A stretch of DNA of 64,000 bases from CAZWKX01 sp964633975. Lineage in GTDB: Bacteria; Actinomycetota; Acidimicrobiia; Spongiisociales; UBA11373. The position numbers and the translations under genes were made by a program. Shown here piece after piece: positions 32,370 to 42,259 of this stretch. A model generated the notes under the pieces. That model saw only the letters and a program-made list of their open reading frames with translations, was not told where the DNA came from and did no database searches. Location of the stretch: positions 1-64,000 of the forward strand of contig CAZWKX010000003.1 of the NCBI GenBank assembly GCA_964633975.1, in the 5' to 3' direction. The stretch's first letter is position 1; the number at the start of each line of letters is the position of its first letter.

Positions 32370-33878
32370 TCAGTGCAGCAAATCGGGACGCAGCTCGGAG
32401 TCGATCCTCCTGCCGATCTCGACGGTGGACTCGACGAGCCCTTCGAGCGTGTCCGCCTCGGTGCGGAAGTTCACTATGCAGGTGCGCAGCACGAACCGGC
32501 CGTTCACCCGGGCGTTGGAGGGGAAGACCTTCCCGCCGAGCTGAAGATCGAGCAGCAGGCGCTCGTTCAGGTGATCCAGGTATTTCTCACGGCCCTCGCC
32601 GTGGGGAAGATCGACGGGAACGTAGCGAAAGCAGGTGATGGACAGCGTCGGCGTGCCGACGGCTTCCAGCTCGGGATGCTCCGACGCCAGGTGATGCAGG
32701 TACCCGGCCAGCTCCACGTCGTGGGCGATGCGGCGCTCGTAAGCGTCCCAGCCGTGCGCCAGCAGCGACACCCAGATCTTGAGGGCGGCGAAGTTGCGGG
32801 AGAAGTGCGGGCTCAGCGCGTACATATCTGTGCCCCAACCCGTGTACTCCGCATCGGTGTGGGTGTAGGCGGGGTCGACGGCGAACGCGTCGGCTAGATG
32901 CTGGGTATCGCGCACCAGGATGCAGGCTCCGACCAGCGGGGTATAGAGCCACTTGTGGGCGTCGAAGCCCACGGAGTCGGCCCTCTCGATGCCGGCGAAG
33001 AGCGGCGCCAGCGACGAGACCAGGGCGGCGGCGCCTCCGTAAGCGCCATCGACGTGGAGCCAGAGGCCTTGCTCCTCGCAGATGTCGGCGATCTCATCGA
33101 GCGGATCGATGGCGCCGGTCCCGACCGTGCCGGCGGATCCGACCACTGCGATGGGGCGCAGCCCGCCGTCGATGTCCTGGCGGATGGCTTGGCGCAGCGC
33201 CGGTACGTCCATGCGCAAACCCGCGTCGACGGCGATCTTGCGCAGGCCTTCATCCCCGATGCCGAGCATCTGTACGGCCCGGTCCACCGTGTCGTGCACC
33301 TCGGCCGAGGTGTAGACGACGAGCTGCGGTCCCGCCCTCACGCCCAGGGCGCGCACGTCCCAGCCGGCGCGGGCAGTCCGTGCCACGGTGAGGCCGATCA
33401 TGTTGGCCATCGCCCCGCCGGAGGTGACGAATCCGGTGGCGCCTTCGGGTAGGCCGAGCCGGCCGGCGAACCAGCGCATCAGGAACTGCTCGATTTCCGA
33501 TGCGGCCGGCGACAGGCGCCAGCCTCCGGTGTTCTGGTTCAGGGCTGCGGCGATGAGATCGGCGGCGGCGCCGGGCACGGTGCCGGCTCCGGAGATATAG
33601 CCGAGGAAGCCGGCGTGGCCGGGGTACATGGAGTGGCCGAATACCAGGTCGTCGAGTGCTGCCGCGAGCTGCCCGATCGGCGTGGGCTCGGAGGGGATGT
33701 CGAGGGCGAGAGCGGCTCGCACCTGTTCTGCACCGGCGCTGCGGGCCACCGGCAGGCCTTCCTCGAGACCTTCGAGCAGTCGGGTCCAGATGTCGAGCAC
33801 GCGCTCACCCAGGTCGCGGGCCTGCCCAGGGCTCCAGGCCAGGTCGGGGACCGGCTCGGGTCGGCGATCGTAGGTCAC
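32370..33878 (-). CDS. Group II PLP-dependent decarboxylase (aromatic amino acid/glutamate type)
   Basis: A 502-residue cytoplasmic enzyme. The PLP site has Lys309 in DAHKWLYTP, Asp277 in HVDGAYGG and the ring-stacking His195 in AEVHDTVDRA. Length and motifs fit the aromatic-L-amino-acid decarboxylase branch, although the exact substrate cannot be read from sequence. The GTG start at 33878 is leaderless: TAGCAT (33892-33887) lies eight bases upstream. It stands as a single gene, 49 bp from the SDR gene upstream on the same strand. Confidence 0.88.
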   Translation of the reverse strand: MTYDRRPEPVPDLAWSPGQARDLGERVLDIWTRLLEGLEEGLPVARSAGAEQVRAALALDIPSEPTPIGQLAAALDDLVFGHSMYPGHAGFLGYISGAGTVPGAAADLIAAALNQNTGGWRLSPAASEIEQFLMRWFAGRLGLPEGATGFVTSGGAMANMIGLTVARTARAGWDVRALGVRAGPQLVVYTSAEVHDTVDRAVQMLGIGDEGLRKIAVDAGLRMDVPALRQAIRQDIDGGLRPIAVVGSAGTVGTGAIDPLDEIADICEEQGLWLHVDGAYGGAAALVSSLAPLFAGIERADSVGFDAHKWLYTPLVGACILVRDTQHLADAFAVDPAYTHTDAEYTGWGTDMYALSPHFSRNFAALKIWVSLLAHGWDAYERRIAHDVELAGYLHHLASEHPELEAVGTPTLSITCFRYVPVDLPHGEGREKYLDHLNERLLLDLQLGGKVFPSNARVNGRFVLRTCIVNFRTEADTLEGLVESTVEIGRRIDSELRPDLLH

Positions 33879-33927
33879 GGCGATCGATGCTACCGGCGGA
33901 GGCGCGCGGCCGGGCCAGAAGAGGGCC

Positions 33928-34950
33928 TCAATCGGGGGCCGCCACCCGGCCCAGCGCCTCGCCGTACACTTGGGCCACGCGGTCCCACAGGGTGTTGGCT
34001 TCGTGATCGATCTCCTGCCGGGACGGGTCGGCGTCGAACCAGGCGATTGTCTCCTTGATGCCGTCGGCGAACGGGACGGTGGCTCTGAAGTCGGGTACCA
34101 ATGACCGCAGCTTGGAGTTGTCGAACACGGTGCTGTGCACCTTGTCGCCCCAGAGTGTTCCCTCGAGTGAGGGGTCGGCGGCGATGAGGGCTTCGGTGGG
34201 GACGTGGAGGATGTCGGGCCTCACTCCGGCCGCCGCGCCCACCAGCTCGTAGATCCGGTTCCAGGTGAGCACCTCGTCCGAGGTGATGTGGAAGTCCTCT
34301 CCGATCGCCGCCTCCCGGCCGAGCAGAGGTGTGAGCCCCTTGGCGAAGTCGCTGTTGTGGGTGAGGGTCCACAGGCTGGTGCCGTCGCCGGGCACGATGA
34401 TCTTGGCCCCGCGGCGCATCCGGTCGATGATGGTGAACGGCTTTTCCCAGCTGCCCACGCACACCGGGATTTGGCTGAGACCGTAGGTGAGCGACGGCCG
34501 CACGATCGTGGCCGGGAAACCGGTCCGCTCGTGGGCCTCTAGGGCCACCTGCTCGCAGGCGATCTTGTCCCGGGAGTACTGCCAGTACGCGTTGCCGAGG
34601 GGCGCGCCGGCCTCGGTGACGAGGTAGTGGGGCGGGGGCTTCTGGTAGGCAGTAGCCGAGCTGATGAGCACGTAGTGGCCGCAATCTCGGTACAGGTCTA
34701 CGTCGAGCGCCACCTGAGCGGGCCGGAAAGCCACCCATTGCACCACCGCATCGAACCGGAGTCCTGCCAAAGCGTCGGTGACGGAATCGCGGTCGCCCGC
34801 GTCCGCCACCAGTGGATGCACCTCGCCGGGGACCGGCTGCTTCTTAGTGATGCCGCGGTTGAGCACCCACAATTCCTGTCCCGCCGCCAGGCCCTCGGTG
34901 ACGCAGGCGGAGCTGATGAGCCCGGTTCCGCCGATGTGCAGCACCTTCAT
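33928..34950 (-). CDS. NAD(P)-dependent epimerase/dehydratase-like SDR protein
   Basis: A 340-residue extended SDR. It opens with MKVLHIGGTGLISSACV, a GGTGxIS dinucleotide loop as in the RfbD or isoflavone-reductase-like branches. The active-site region has YSRDKIACE, the YxxxK pair near residue 127. Substrate unknown. The start at 34950 is leaderless, with TAGAGT (34963-34958) seven bases upstream. The 200 bp beyond it contain no recognised gene. Confidence 0.8.
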   Translation of the reverse strand: MKVLHIGGTGLISSACVTEGLAAGQELWVLNRGITKKQPVPGEVHPLVADAGDRDSVTDALAGLRFDAVVQWVAFRPAQVALDVDLYRDCGHYVLISSATAYQKPPPHYLVTEAGAPLGNAYWQYSRDKIACEQVALEAHERTGFPATIVRPSLTYGLSQIPVCVGSWEKPFTIIDRMRRGAKIIVPGDGTSLWTLTHNSDFAKGLTPLLGREAAIGEDFHITSDEVLTWNRIYELVGAAAGVRPDILHVPTEALIAADPSLEGTLWGDKVHSTVFDNSKLRSLVPDFRATVPFADGIKETIAWFDADPSRQEIDHEANTLWDRVAQVYGEALGRVAAPD

Positions 34951-35152
34951 GGGGACAACTCTAAGGGCTGGCAGAGCCGCAGGCAGCCGGGCGAGCAGAC
35001 GGCGGGGACCGGGAGGGCGGACACTGCGGCGGCAGGAGGCCCGGCCATCGGCGCGTGGGCCTCGCCTTCCGGCAGCACGTCTTCACCACGGATAGTCGTG
35101 GCGGAGGTTGCGCTGAGGGCCCGCTTTTTCCCCTTGCCGAAGCTCGCTTCGC

Positions 35153-35815
35153 CTAGCAGTCGAGGATCGAAGGGTCGATTACCGGCATGCTCATCGGATC
35201 GGCGTCGACCATTCCGGTGGCCCCGTAGTTCGTGCCGGTGCCGGGGTAGATCTCGATCGAGGCGTAGAGGGTGCCCTCGGTGCCGGCGGGGATCGCCGTC
35301 ACGTACGACACCACACCCTGGCAGACGTGCACACCCAGCGGGGGATCGGCGACGACCGGAGCTCCTTCACAGGAGCCACCGGGTGTTGGGGCGTTGCTGA
35401 CATGCTCATAGGCCATGCTGGGCAGCATGATGGAGTTGCCCGGGCACAGGGGGCCCGTCTCCTCGAGGTCGAGCCCGTCGTACACCACTACGTAATTGGT
35501 GTCTGTTTGGTACCACTCCGCGGTGAGGCTTCCCAGGTCGAACGGCAGGTCGTCGTTGGTGGCCACCCCGACCTCGTTGCCCCAGATGTAGCCGGAATCG
35601 ATTACCGCCGTTATCGGGGTCTCCGGCAGTACCGGGGCTGCTGCCTCCGTGGTCATCGGCGCCTCGGTAGTCATCGGCGCCTCGGTGGTCGTTGGCGCCT
35701 CCGTAGTCGTAGTCTCGGCCACGGTCGTGGTGGCGCCACCGCCCCCGCCACAGGCGACGGCCACGAGGCCGACGGCGAGAACCACGAGCAGCATGCGGGT
35801 AGTCGGCGTTTTCAT
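35153..35815 (-). CDS. Lipoprotein of unknown function with Thr-rich linker
   Basis: A 220-residue lipoprotein. The signal is KTPTTRMLLVVLAVGLVAVACGG. After Cys a linker has repeats of TTEAPM (four to five copies, visible also as near-identical 18-bp DNA units around 35650-35700). The mature domain has four or more Cys residues and no recognised family. The ATG at 35815 follows AAGGAGGAGG. The linker repeats may vary in number between strains. Confidence 0.7.
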   Translation of the reverse strand: MKTPTTRMLLVVLAVGLVAVACGGGGGATTTVAETTTTEAPTTTEAPMTTEAPMTTEAAAPVLPETPITAVIDSGYIWGNEVGVATNDDLPFDLGSLTAEWYQTDTNYVVVYDGLDLEETGPLCPGNSIMLPSMAYEHVSNAPTPGGSCEGAPVVADPPLGVHVCQGVVSYVTAIPAGTEGTLYASIEIYPGTGTNYGATGMVDADPMSMPVIDPSILDC

Positions 35816-36003
35816 CCCCTCCTCCTTGACACAGGTCGCTGTCTGATCGGAGAGGAAGTCTATTGAGGCTTGTGCGCTTGTGCGGGGCCGGCGGCGTGCC
35901 TCACCTGAGCCTTCGTTCTGCTCGAGCCTCCGGCCAATGCTCGAGATCCGGGTAACGCGCATATTCGGCCCCCCAGGGGCCTGCGCTCACGGCCGGGGCT
36001 TGC

Positions 36004-37083
<1,080 letters not shown>

Positions 37084-37195
37084 GATCTCGAAGTGTACGA
37101 ATCGGCCGTCTTTGTAGAGGCTGCCCGTCGGGGGCCGGGGCGAGACGCGTGTAGCCTCGGTGGCCTACGACCGCCAACGGCCGAGAGGACCTCTT

Positions 37196-38152
37196 GTGTA
37201 CTCGACAGCAGGCTTCCTCCGCCGCAGGTTGCTACAGATGCTGGTCACGCTGTTGGTGGCCATCTTCGTGATGTTTCTATTCAGCCGGTTGCTGTCGGGC
37301 GACCCCATTCGCGGGATGTTCGGCTGGGCCCCTCCGCCTCCGGATGTGTACAACGCGCTGCGGAAGCGGTACGGGCTCGACAAGCCGTTCTTCGAGCAGT
37401 TCTTCGTCTACTTCAAGAACCTGCTGAGGGGTGACTTCGGGTACAGCCTCAGAGGAGACCCCATCAGGGATCTGCTTCTCGGGGGCCTCCCCGTCTCACT
37501 GCGGCTGCTCGGCGTCGCTCTGCTCGCCCAGGTTGTGCTCGGCGTGTCGGCCGGTGTGGTGTCCGCGGTGCGCGGGTCATGCTTCACCCGGACACTGGTC
37601 CGTTTCGCTACCGTGGTGCTGGTCTCCATCCCCGTCTTCGTGGCCGCCTCGATGCTGCTGTCCATGACCGGGTACCGCAACGCTCTGCTGCCTGTGGGGT
37701 GGTTCCTCGGCGGATGGCGCAGGTACATACTGCCCTCGCTGGCCCTGTCGGCTGCGGCCACCGCCTACGTTGTAAGGCTCCTCGAGGCGCAGCTCTCCGA
37801 CGCCATGCGCGAGCCTTTCGTCAAGACCGCCTGGGCCAAGGGGTTGAGCCAGAGGCGAGTGGTGTGGGTTCACGCCATCCGGTTGGCGATGGGCCCGGTG
37901 ACGACTCTGATCACGGCCAGCCTCTCGCAGCTCCTGATGGGCCTGATTTTTGTGGAGCTGGTGTTCGGCATTCACGGGCTGGGATGGATGGTCCACGAGG
38001 GCATCCGCGAGCGGGACTACAACCTCATGCTGGCGGCTCTCACCGTGGCCGTGATCATCATGATCGTGGCCAGCTTCCTGGCCGACGTTCTGCAAGGGCT
38101 TCTCGATCCTCGCGTCAGACCGGGCAGGACCGCCAAACCGGCACCGTCCTAG
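37196..38152 (+). CDS. Peptide/nickel-type ABC transporter permease (DppB-like), no partners nearby
   Basis: A 318-residue permease with six helices. It starts with the DppB-type line GFLRRRLLQMLVTLLVAIFV, contains RYGLDKPFFEQFFVY and ends with the coupling loop FVKTAWAKGLSQRRVVWVHAIR. The GTG at 37196 is preferred over an in-frame GTG at 37160 because AGAGGA lies six bases upstream and a -10-like TAGCCT (37152-37157) would place 37160 upstream of the RNA. No DppC, ATPase or binding protein gene is adjacent, which is unusual. Its stop shares the palindrome CTAG with the metY stop. Confidence 0.83.
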   Translation: MYSTAGFLRRRLLQMLVTLLVAIFVMFLFSRLLSGDPIRGMFGWAPPPPDVYNALRKRYGLDKPFFEQFFVYFKNLLRGDFGYSLRGDPIRDLLLGGLPVSLRLLGVALLAQVVLGVSAGVVSAVRGSCFTRTLVRFATVVLVSIPVFVAASMLLSMTGYRNALLPVGWFLGGWRRYILPSLALSAAATAYVVRLLEAQLSDAMREPFVKTAWAKGLSQRRVVWVHAIRLAMGPVTTLITASLSQLLMGLIFVELVFGIHGLGWMVHEGIRERDYNLMLAALTVAVIIMIVASFLADVLQGLLDPRVRPGRTAKPAPS

Positions 38153-39426
38153 CCGCCGAGAGCCCGATCCAGGTCGGCGATGATGTCCTCGACGGTCTCG
38201 AGGCCCACGGAGATCCGGACCATTCCTTCGTCGATGCCGGCCCGTTGCCGATCTTTAGGCGGCACCTGTTGATGGGTCGTGCTCGCCGGGTGGATGACCA
38301 AGGTCTTGGCGTCGCCGACGTTGGCCAGGTGGCTGCACAGCTCGACGCCCTCGATGAAGCGCACCGCGGCGTCGAAGCCGCCGCTCAGCGCGAAGGTGAA
38401 CACGGCCCCCGGGCCCGCCGGGAGGTATTGCTGGGCCAGCTTGGTGAACGGGTTGTCCTCGAAGATAGGGTAGGCCACCCACGACACCGCCTCATGTCCG
38501 GCGAGGTACTCGGCGACGGCGCGTGCGTTGGCCACGTGCCGATCCATCCGCAGTGAGAGCGTCTCCAGCCCCAGCAGCAGGAGGTAGGAGTTGAAGGGCG
38601 ACAGTGCCGCTCCTATGTCGCGCAGCAGCTCCACCCGCAGCCTGGTCAGGTAGGCGGACTCTGCAAACGTGTCCCAGAAGCGCATGTTGTGATAGGCGGG
38701 CGAGGGCTCGGTGAGCAGGGGAAACTTCCCGTTGTTGAACGGGAACCCGCCGCCGTCGACGACGACGCCGGCTATGACCGTCCCGTGGCCGCTGATGAAC
38801 TTGGTTGCCGAGTGCACCACGACGTCGGCGCCGTGCTCGATGGGCCGGCACAGATACGGTGTGGCGAAGGTGTTGTCCACTACGAGCGGGAGGCCGTTGT
38901 CGTGGGCGAGCCGGGCGACGGCGGCGATGTCCAGCACATCGGCGCGCGGGTTACCGATCGTCTCGGCGTACACGAGTTTGGTCTTGGGCGTGATGGCGGC
39001 GGCGACGGCGTCTAGATCATGGATGTCAACAAAGCTGACGTTGATGCCCAAACGTCTCAGGGTCACGTCGAAGAGCGTGAAGGTGCCGCCGTAGAGCGAC
39101 CTGGACGAGACGATCTCGTCGCCGGCCTGGCACAGGTTGAGCGCGGCGTAGAACTCGGCAGCCTGGCCCGAGGCCGTGGCCACTGCTCCCAGGCCTCCCT
39201 CGAGGCTGGCCATGCGGTCCTCGAAGGCCGCCGTGGTGGGATTCATGATGCGGGTGTAGATGTTGCCCGTCTTCTCCAGTGCGAAGAGGGCGGCGGCGTG
39301 TTCGGTGTCTTTGAACACGAACGACGTCGTGGCGTAGATGGGCATGGCCCGGGCTCCGGTAGCCGGGTCGGGGTGCTGTCCGGCGTGGATGGCCCGGGTG
39401 TCGAATCCCAGATTGTCCTTCTCCAT
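38149..39426 (-). CDS. metY: O-acetylhomoserine sulfhydrylase (aminocarboxypropyltransferase) MetY
   Basis: A 425-residue PLP enzyme of the Cys/Met metabolism family. The Schiff-base Lys209 is in HSATKFISGHG; YTRIMNPT and FAESAYLTRLR support MetY over cystathionine enzymes. It makes homocysteine from O-acetylhomoserine and sulfide, directly after MetX, whose gene is divergent. The ATG at 39426 follows GGGGGAT. A TATACT box at 39456-39451 gives a short leader, so the structured metX leader is not part of this transcript. Confidence 0.93.
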   Translation of the reverse strand: MEKDNLGFDTRAIHAGQHPDPATGARAMPIYATTSFVFKDTEHAAALFALEKTGNIYTRIMNPTTAAFEDRMASLEGGLGAVATASGQAAEFYAALNLCQAGDEIVSSRSLYGGTFTLFDVTLRRLGINVSFVDIHDLDAVAAAITPKTKLVYAETIGNPRADVLDIAAVARLAHDNGLPLVVDNTFATPYLCRPIEHGADVVVHSATKFISGHGTVIAGVVVDGGGFPFNNGKFPLLTEPSPAYHNMRFWDTFAESAYLTRLRVELLRDIGAALSPFNSYLLLLGLETLSLRMDRHVANARAVAEYLAGHEAVSWVAYPIFEDNPFTKLAQQYLPAGPGAVFTFALSGGFDAAVRFIEGVELCSHLANVGDAKTLVIHPASTTHQQVPPKDRQRAGIDEGMVRISVGLETVEDIIADLDRALGG

Positions 39427-39450
39427 GGATCCCCCTTCGGGAGGCGGGCG

Positions 39451-39456
39451 AGTATA
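39451..39456 (-). promoter_or_regulatory. -10 box of metY
   Basis: TATACT on the minus strand, 24 bp before the metY ATG; the -35 region is weak. Confidence 0.45.
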
Positions 39457-39518
39457 AAGGCTGATCCCCCTCTTGCCGATCATACGGGCGCCAACGGCAC
39501 CACCGGCGCGGAGTGATC

Positions 39519-39547
39519 TTGACCGATGTGGTGCAGACGTCTACCGT
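39519..39547 (+). promoter_or_regulatory. Promoter of the metX leader
   Basis: TTGACC (39519-39524), a 17-bp spacer and TACCGT (39542-39547). Transcription from about 39554 would give a leader of roughly 240 nt before metX. Confidence 0.55.
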
Positions 39548-39554
39548 TGCACGC

Positions 39555-39793
39555 CATATGTTGGGTAGCAAGCAGATGCTCATGATGGCCGGCTCTCGGG
39601 TGGCAAACCCGAGCGCAGCATCTGCCATGCGCTCCTAAGACGCCACCACCCGAGAGCGGGACCCGGCGGCGTCTTCCTCCCACTCGCCGAAGAGTGATCG
39701 TGTACGCACAAGGAGCGTGAAGACATGACCCAACAAGCCCCGAACCACCTCGGTTCTCCCGCGGCCGAGGCCTCGGCGCGGAGACGGAGGAAG
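39555..39793 (+). promoter_or_regulatory. metX leader RNA with mutually exclusive helices (candidate riboswitch)
   Basis: Helix 1 is GCAGATGCT/AGCATCTGC (39572-39580 with 39617-39625). Inside it, helix 2 is CTCGGGT/ACCCGAG (39595-39601 with 39607-39613) with loop GGCAA. The 5' arm of helix 2 can instead form a 12-bp helix with CCACCCGAGAGC (39592-39603 with 39646-39657). Helix 3 is AAGACGCC/GGCGTCTT (39637-39644 with 39668-39675). CTTCCTCC (39673-39680) is complementary to GGAGGAAG (39786-39793), the metX ribosome site, and shares bases with helix 3. This is the layout of a ligand- or translation-controlled switch. I do not recognise a known SAM riboswitch core. Confidence 0.6.
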
Positions 39794-39799
39794 CCTTGA
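39725..39799 (+). CDS. 24-codon upstream ORF overlapping the metX start
   Basis: An ATG after AAGGAG encodes 24 residues (MTQQAPNHLG through ARRRRKP). It stops at TGA 39797-39799, overlapping the TTG start of metX by two bases. Its last codons cover the metX ribosome site, so its translation could open or couple metX translation. It has no run of Met or Cys codons, unlike a classical attenuator peptide, but ends in a basic Arg/Lys run that could slow ribosomes. Confidence 0.5.
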   Translation: MTQQAPNHLGSPAAEASARRRRKP

Positions 39800-40893
39800 T
39801 CCGTCCCACTCCCCCTCGCCCGTCCCGCGCCGGCGCCGGCATCGCCTACGGTCCCGACGAGGAATCCCGCTTCTGGCATGCCGGCCCATTCACACTCGAA
39901 TGCGGGGCCGAGCTGGAGGTCGAGGTGGCCTACCGCACCTGGGGAAGGCTCAACGCCGACCGGGACAATGCCGTGATCGTGTGCCATGCCCTCACCGGCG
40001 ATGCCAATGTGGACCGCTGGTGGGCTCCGGCGGTGGGCCCGGGGCGGGGGATCGACACCGACCGCTGGTTCGTCGTTGCCTCCAACGTCGTCGGGGGCTG
40101 CTACGGAACCACAGGGCCGACCTCACTGAACCCGACGACGGGCGAGCCCTGGGGCCCCGACTTCCCTCCGGTCACCATACGGGACATGGTGCGCCTGCAG
40201 CGAGGCCTGCTCGATGAGCTGGGAGTGCGGCGTGTCGCCACCGTGACGGGAGGGTCGATGGGGGGTATGCAGGCTCTCGAATGGGCCGCCATGTACCCGG
40301 AGGTCGTGGCCTCGATCGTGCCGATCGCGGTGGGCGCCGATCACTCGGCATGGTGCATTGGGCTCAGCGAGGCGCAGCGGAACGCCATCTTCGCCGATCC
40401 CAACTGGGCCGGTGGCCGCTACACCTACGATGCCCCGCCCCGGCATGGATTGGCCGTGGCGCGGCAGATCGGCATGATCTCCTACAGGAGCCCGGAGGCG
40501 TTCGGCCGCAAGTTCGGCCGGGGGAGCGAAGGGGAGATCTTCTCGGTGGAGGCGTGGCTGCGCTACCACGGCGACGAACTCGTGCAGCGATTCGACGCCA
40601 ATGCCTACGTCGGTCTCACCCGGGCCATGGACTCCCACAACATCGCCCGAGGCCGGGGGTCAAAGGCCGAGGCGCTCGGCGCCATCACCTGTCCGGCGCT
40701 GGTCGTGGGCATCACCTCCGATGTGCTCTATCCCCTGGCGGAGCAGCACGAGCTGGTTCGGCTGCTCGCCAACGCCGAGCTGTCCGTTCTCGACGTGCCC
40801 CACGGCCACGACGGCTTCCTCATCGAAGCCGGGACGGTGGCCGCCCGTATCGGGGCGTTTCTCGCCCGGCACGCCGATGTGAAGGTGGCGTGA
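39796..40893 (+). CDS. metX: Homoserine O-acetyltransferase MetX
   Basis: A 365-residue alpha/beta-hydrolase enzyme that acetylates homoserine with acetyl-CoA in methionine synthesis. The nucleophile Ser154 is in GGSMGGMQALEW; the His of the triad is in VPHGHDGFLIE near the C-terminus; NVVGGCYGTTGP is a MetX signature. The start is a TTG at 39796 with GGAGG six bases upstream, overlapping the leader ORF stop. A TTG start and the leader suggest tight translational control. The gene is followed by lysA with overlapping or nearly overlapping ends, and metY is divergent. Confidence 0.92.
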   Translation: MIRPTPPRPSRAGAGIAYGPDEESRFWHAGPFTLECGAELEVEVAYRTWGRLNADRDNAVIVCHALTGDANVDRWWAPAVGPGRGIDTDRWFVVASNVVGGCYGTTGPTSLNPTTGEPWGPDFPPVTIRDMVRLQRGLLDELGVRRVATVTGGSMGGMQALEWAAMYPEVVASIVPIAVGADHSAWCIGLSEAQRNAIFADPNWAGGRYTYDAPPRHGLAVARQIGMISYRSPEAFGRKFGRGSEGEIFSVEAWLRYHGDELVQRFDANAYVGLTRAMDSHNIARGRGSKAEALGAITCPALVVGITSDVLYPLAEQHELVRLLANAELSVLDVPHGHDGFLIEAGTVAARIGAFLARHADVKVA

Positions 40894-40898
40894 GGCGT

Positions 40899-42203
40899 AT
40901 GGGCACGTCACTGCGCCACGTCTTGCCGCACACCTGGAGGGCGGAGCAGAACCGCGCCTTGATCGGAGGCGTCGCCCTGGGCGACCTCGCCGCCGAGCAC
41001 GGCACGCCGCTGTACGTCGTCGACGTCGCCCATGTGCGCAATCGCATCTCGGTGTACCGGCAGGCATTCGGTGACGGCGCCGTCCTCGCCTATGCGGCCA
41101 AGGCCTTCATCTGTCCGGCCTTTGCCGCCTTGCTCGATGCCGAGGGCTGGTGGGTGGACGTTGTCTCCCTGGGTGAGGCGCTGACCGCCAGGGCCGGGGG
41201 AGTGCCCGCGGAGAGGCTTATCCTCCACGGCAACAACAAGAGCGGGGAGGAGTTGCGCTTCGCCGCCGAAAACGGCGTCGGCAGGCTCGTGCTCGATCAC
41301 CTCGAGGAGGCGGATGCCTGCGCCGCCGCGGCGGGCGAGGCCGGCACCGTGGTGCGCGTGCTGGTGCGCCTCGACCTGGAGGTGGGCGTCGCCACCCATC
41401 CCAAGGTCCGCACCTCAGGGCACGGATCCCATTTCGGCATGAGCCCCGCCCTCGCCTCGGAGGCCCTCCGCCGCATTGCCGCATCCGAGCATCTCGAGCT
41501 GGCCGGAGTTCACAGCCACATCGGCAGCCAGGTCGGCGACCTCGACTGCTTCCGAGCCGTCGCCGGGCGGCTCGTTGACTTCGTGGCCGAGCATCTGGAC
41601 GCCTTCCCCGATGTCGTCGAGATCGATGTGGGAGGGGGCTTGGCAGCGCCCTATCTGCGGCGGGACCGCGAGATACCCATTACCGACTACGCCGCTGCCG
41701 TCATCGGGGCCGTCGAGGAGGCGGCGCAGAGGCGGGGAGTCGATTCGGTGCAGCTGATCGCGGAGCCGGGCCGATCGATCGTGGCGAACGCCGGCGTCAC
41801 CCTGTATCGAGTAGGGGCGCGCAAGGAGGATGGAGGGCATCCCATCCTCGCTGTCGACGGAGGGATGTCGGACAATCCCCGCCCCGTTCTCTACGGTTCG
41901 GCGTACGAGCTGGTTCTTCCGGAGCGCATCTGCGATCCGGCGGGCACGCTGTTCCGCGTCGTCGGACGCCATTGTGAAGCCGGGGACGTTGTCGCTCCGG
42001 CGGCGCCGCTTCCGTCCGACACCGGTCCCGGCGATCTCTTGGCCGTGCTGGTCACCGGCGCCTATACCTTTGCCATGTCCAGCCGCTACAACATGGTGCC
42101 CCGGGCCGCCGTCGTCTTCGTGGAGGAGGGCTCGGCGGAGGTGGTCGTGCCTCGTGAGGACCTCACCGCCGTCGTCGGGGGCGTCGCGGCGGGCACGACG
42201 TAG
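40899..42203 (+). CDS. lysA: Diaminopimelate decarboxylase LysA
   Basis: A 434-residue fold-III PLP enzyme that makes lysine from meso-diaminopimelate. The PLP Lys68 is in AYAAKAF; GVHSHIGSQ, EIDVGGGL and AEPGRSIV are the phosphate- and ring-binding motifs. The ATG at 40899 is used; a GTG at 40890 overlapping the metX stop (GTGA) is an alternative start. Pairing with metX puts two branches of the aspartate family under the metX leader. Longer upstream reading lies inside metX in another frame. Confidence 0.9.
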   Translation: MGTSLRHVLPHTWRAEQNRALIGGVALGDLAAEHGTPLYVVDVAHVRNRISVYRQAFGDGAVLAYAAKAFICPAFAALLDAEGWWVDVVSLGEALTARAGGVPAERLILHGNNKSGEELRFAAENGVGRLVLDHLEEADACAAAAGEAGTVVRVLVRLDLEVGVATHPKVRTSGHGSHFGMSPALASEALRRIAASEHLELAGVHSHIGSQVGDLDCFRAVAGRLVDFVAEHLDAFPDVVEIDVGGGLAAPYLRRDREIPITDYAAAVIGAVEEAAQRRGVDSVQLIAEPGRSIVANAGVTLYRVGARKEDGGHPILAVDGGMSDNPRPVLYGSAYELVLPERICDPAGTLFRVVGRHCEAGDVVAPAAPLPSDTGPGDLLAVLVTGAYTFAMSSRYNMVPRAAVVFVEEGSAEVVVPREDLTAVVGGVAAGTT

Positions 42204-42259
42204 ATCCGCAGCCAAGATTCAGTGTGCGTCCTCGATTCCCGCTTCGTGGGTCTATTCAA

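Noticed and set aside
39592..39613. T-box-like GGGTGGCAA in the metX leader
   Set aside because: The word recalls the T-box bulge, but there is no Stem I, no specifier loop and too short a leader upstream.
39540..39700. SAM-IV or SAH riboswitch in either direction
   Set aside because: Partial word matches only (CATGA, GGCAA; AGGAGCGC on the other strand). Helix order and lengths do not fit the cores I know; a covariance search is needed.
39580..39987. Minus-strand open frame over the metX leader and 5' coding part
   Set aside because: Runs antisense to metX and its leader; no family and no start signal.
40281..40889. Plus-strand upstream extension of lysA inside metX
   Set aside because: It is a shifted-frame reading of metX with Arg-rich composition; lysA homology begins at about 40899.
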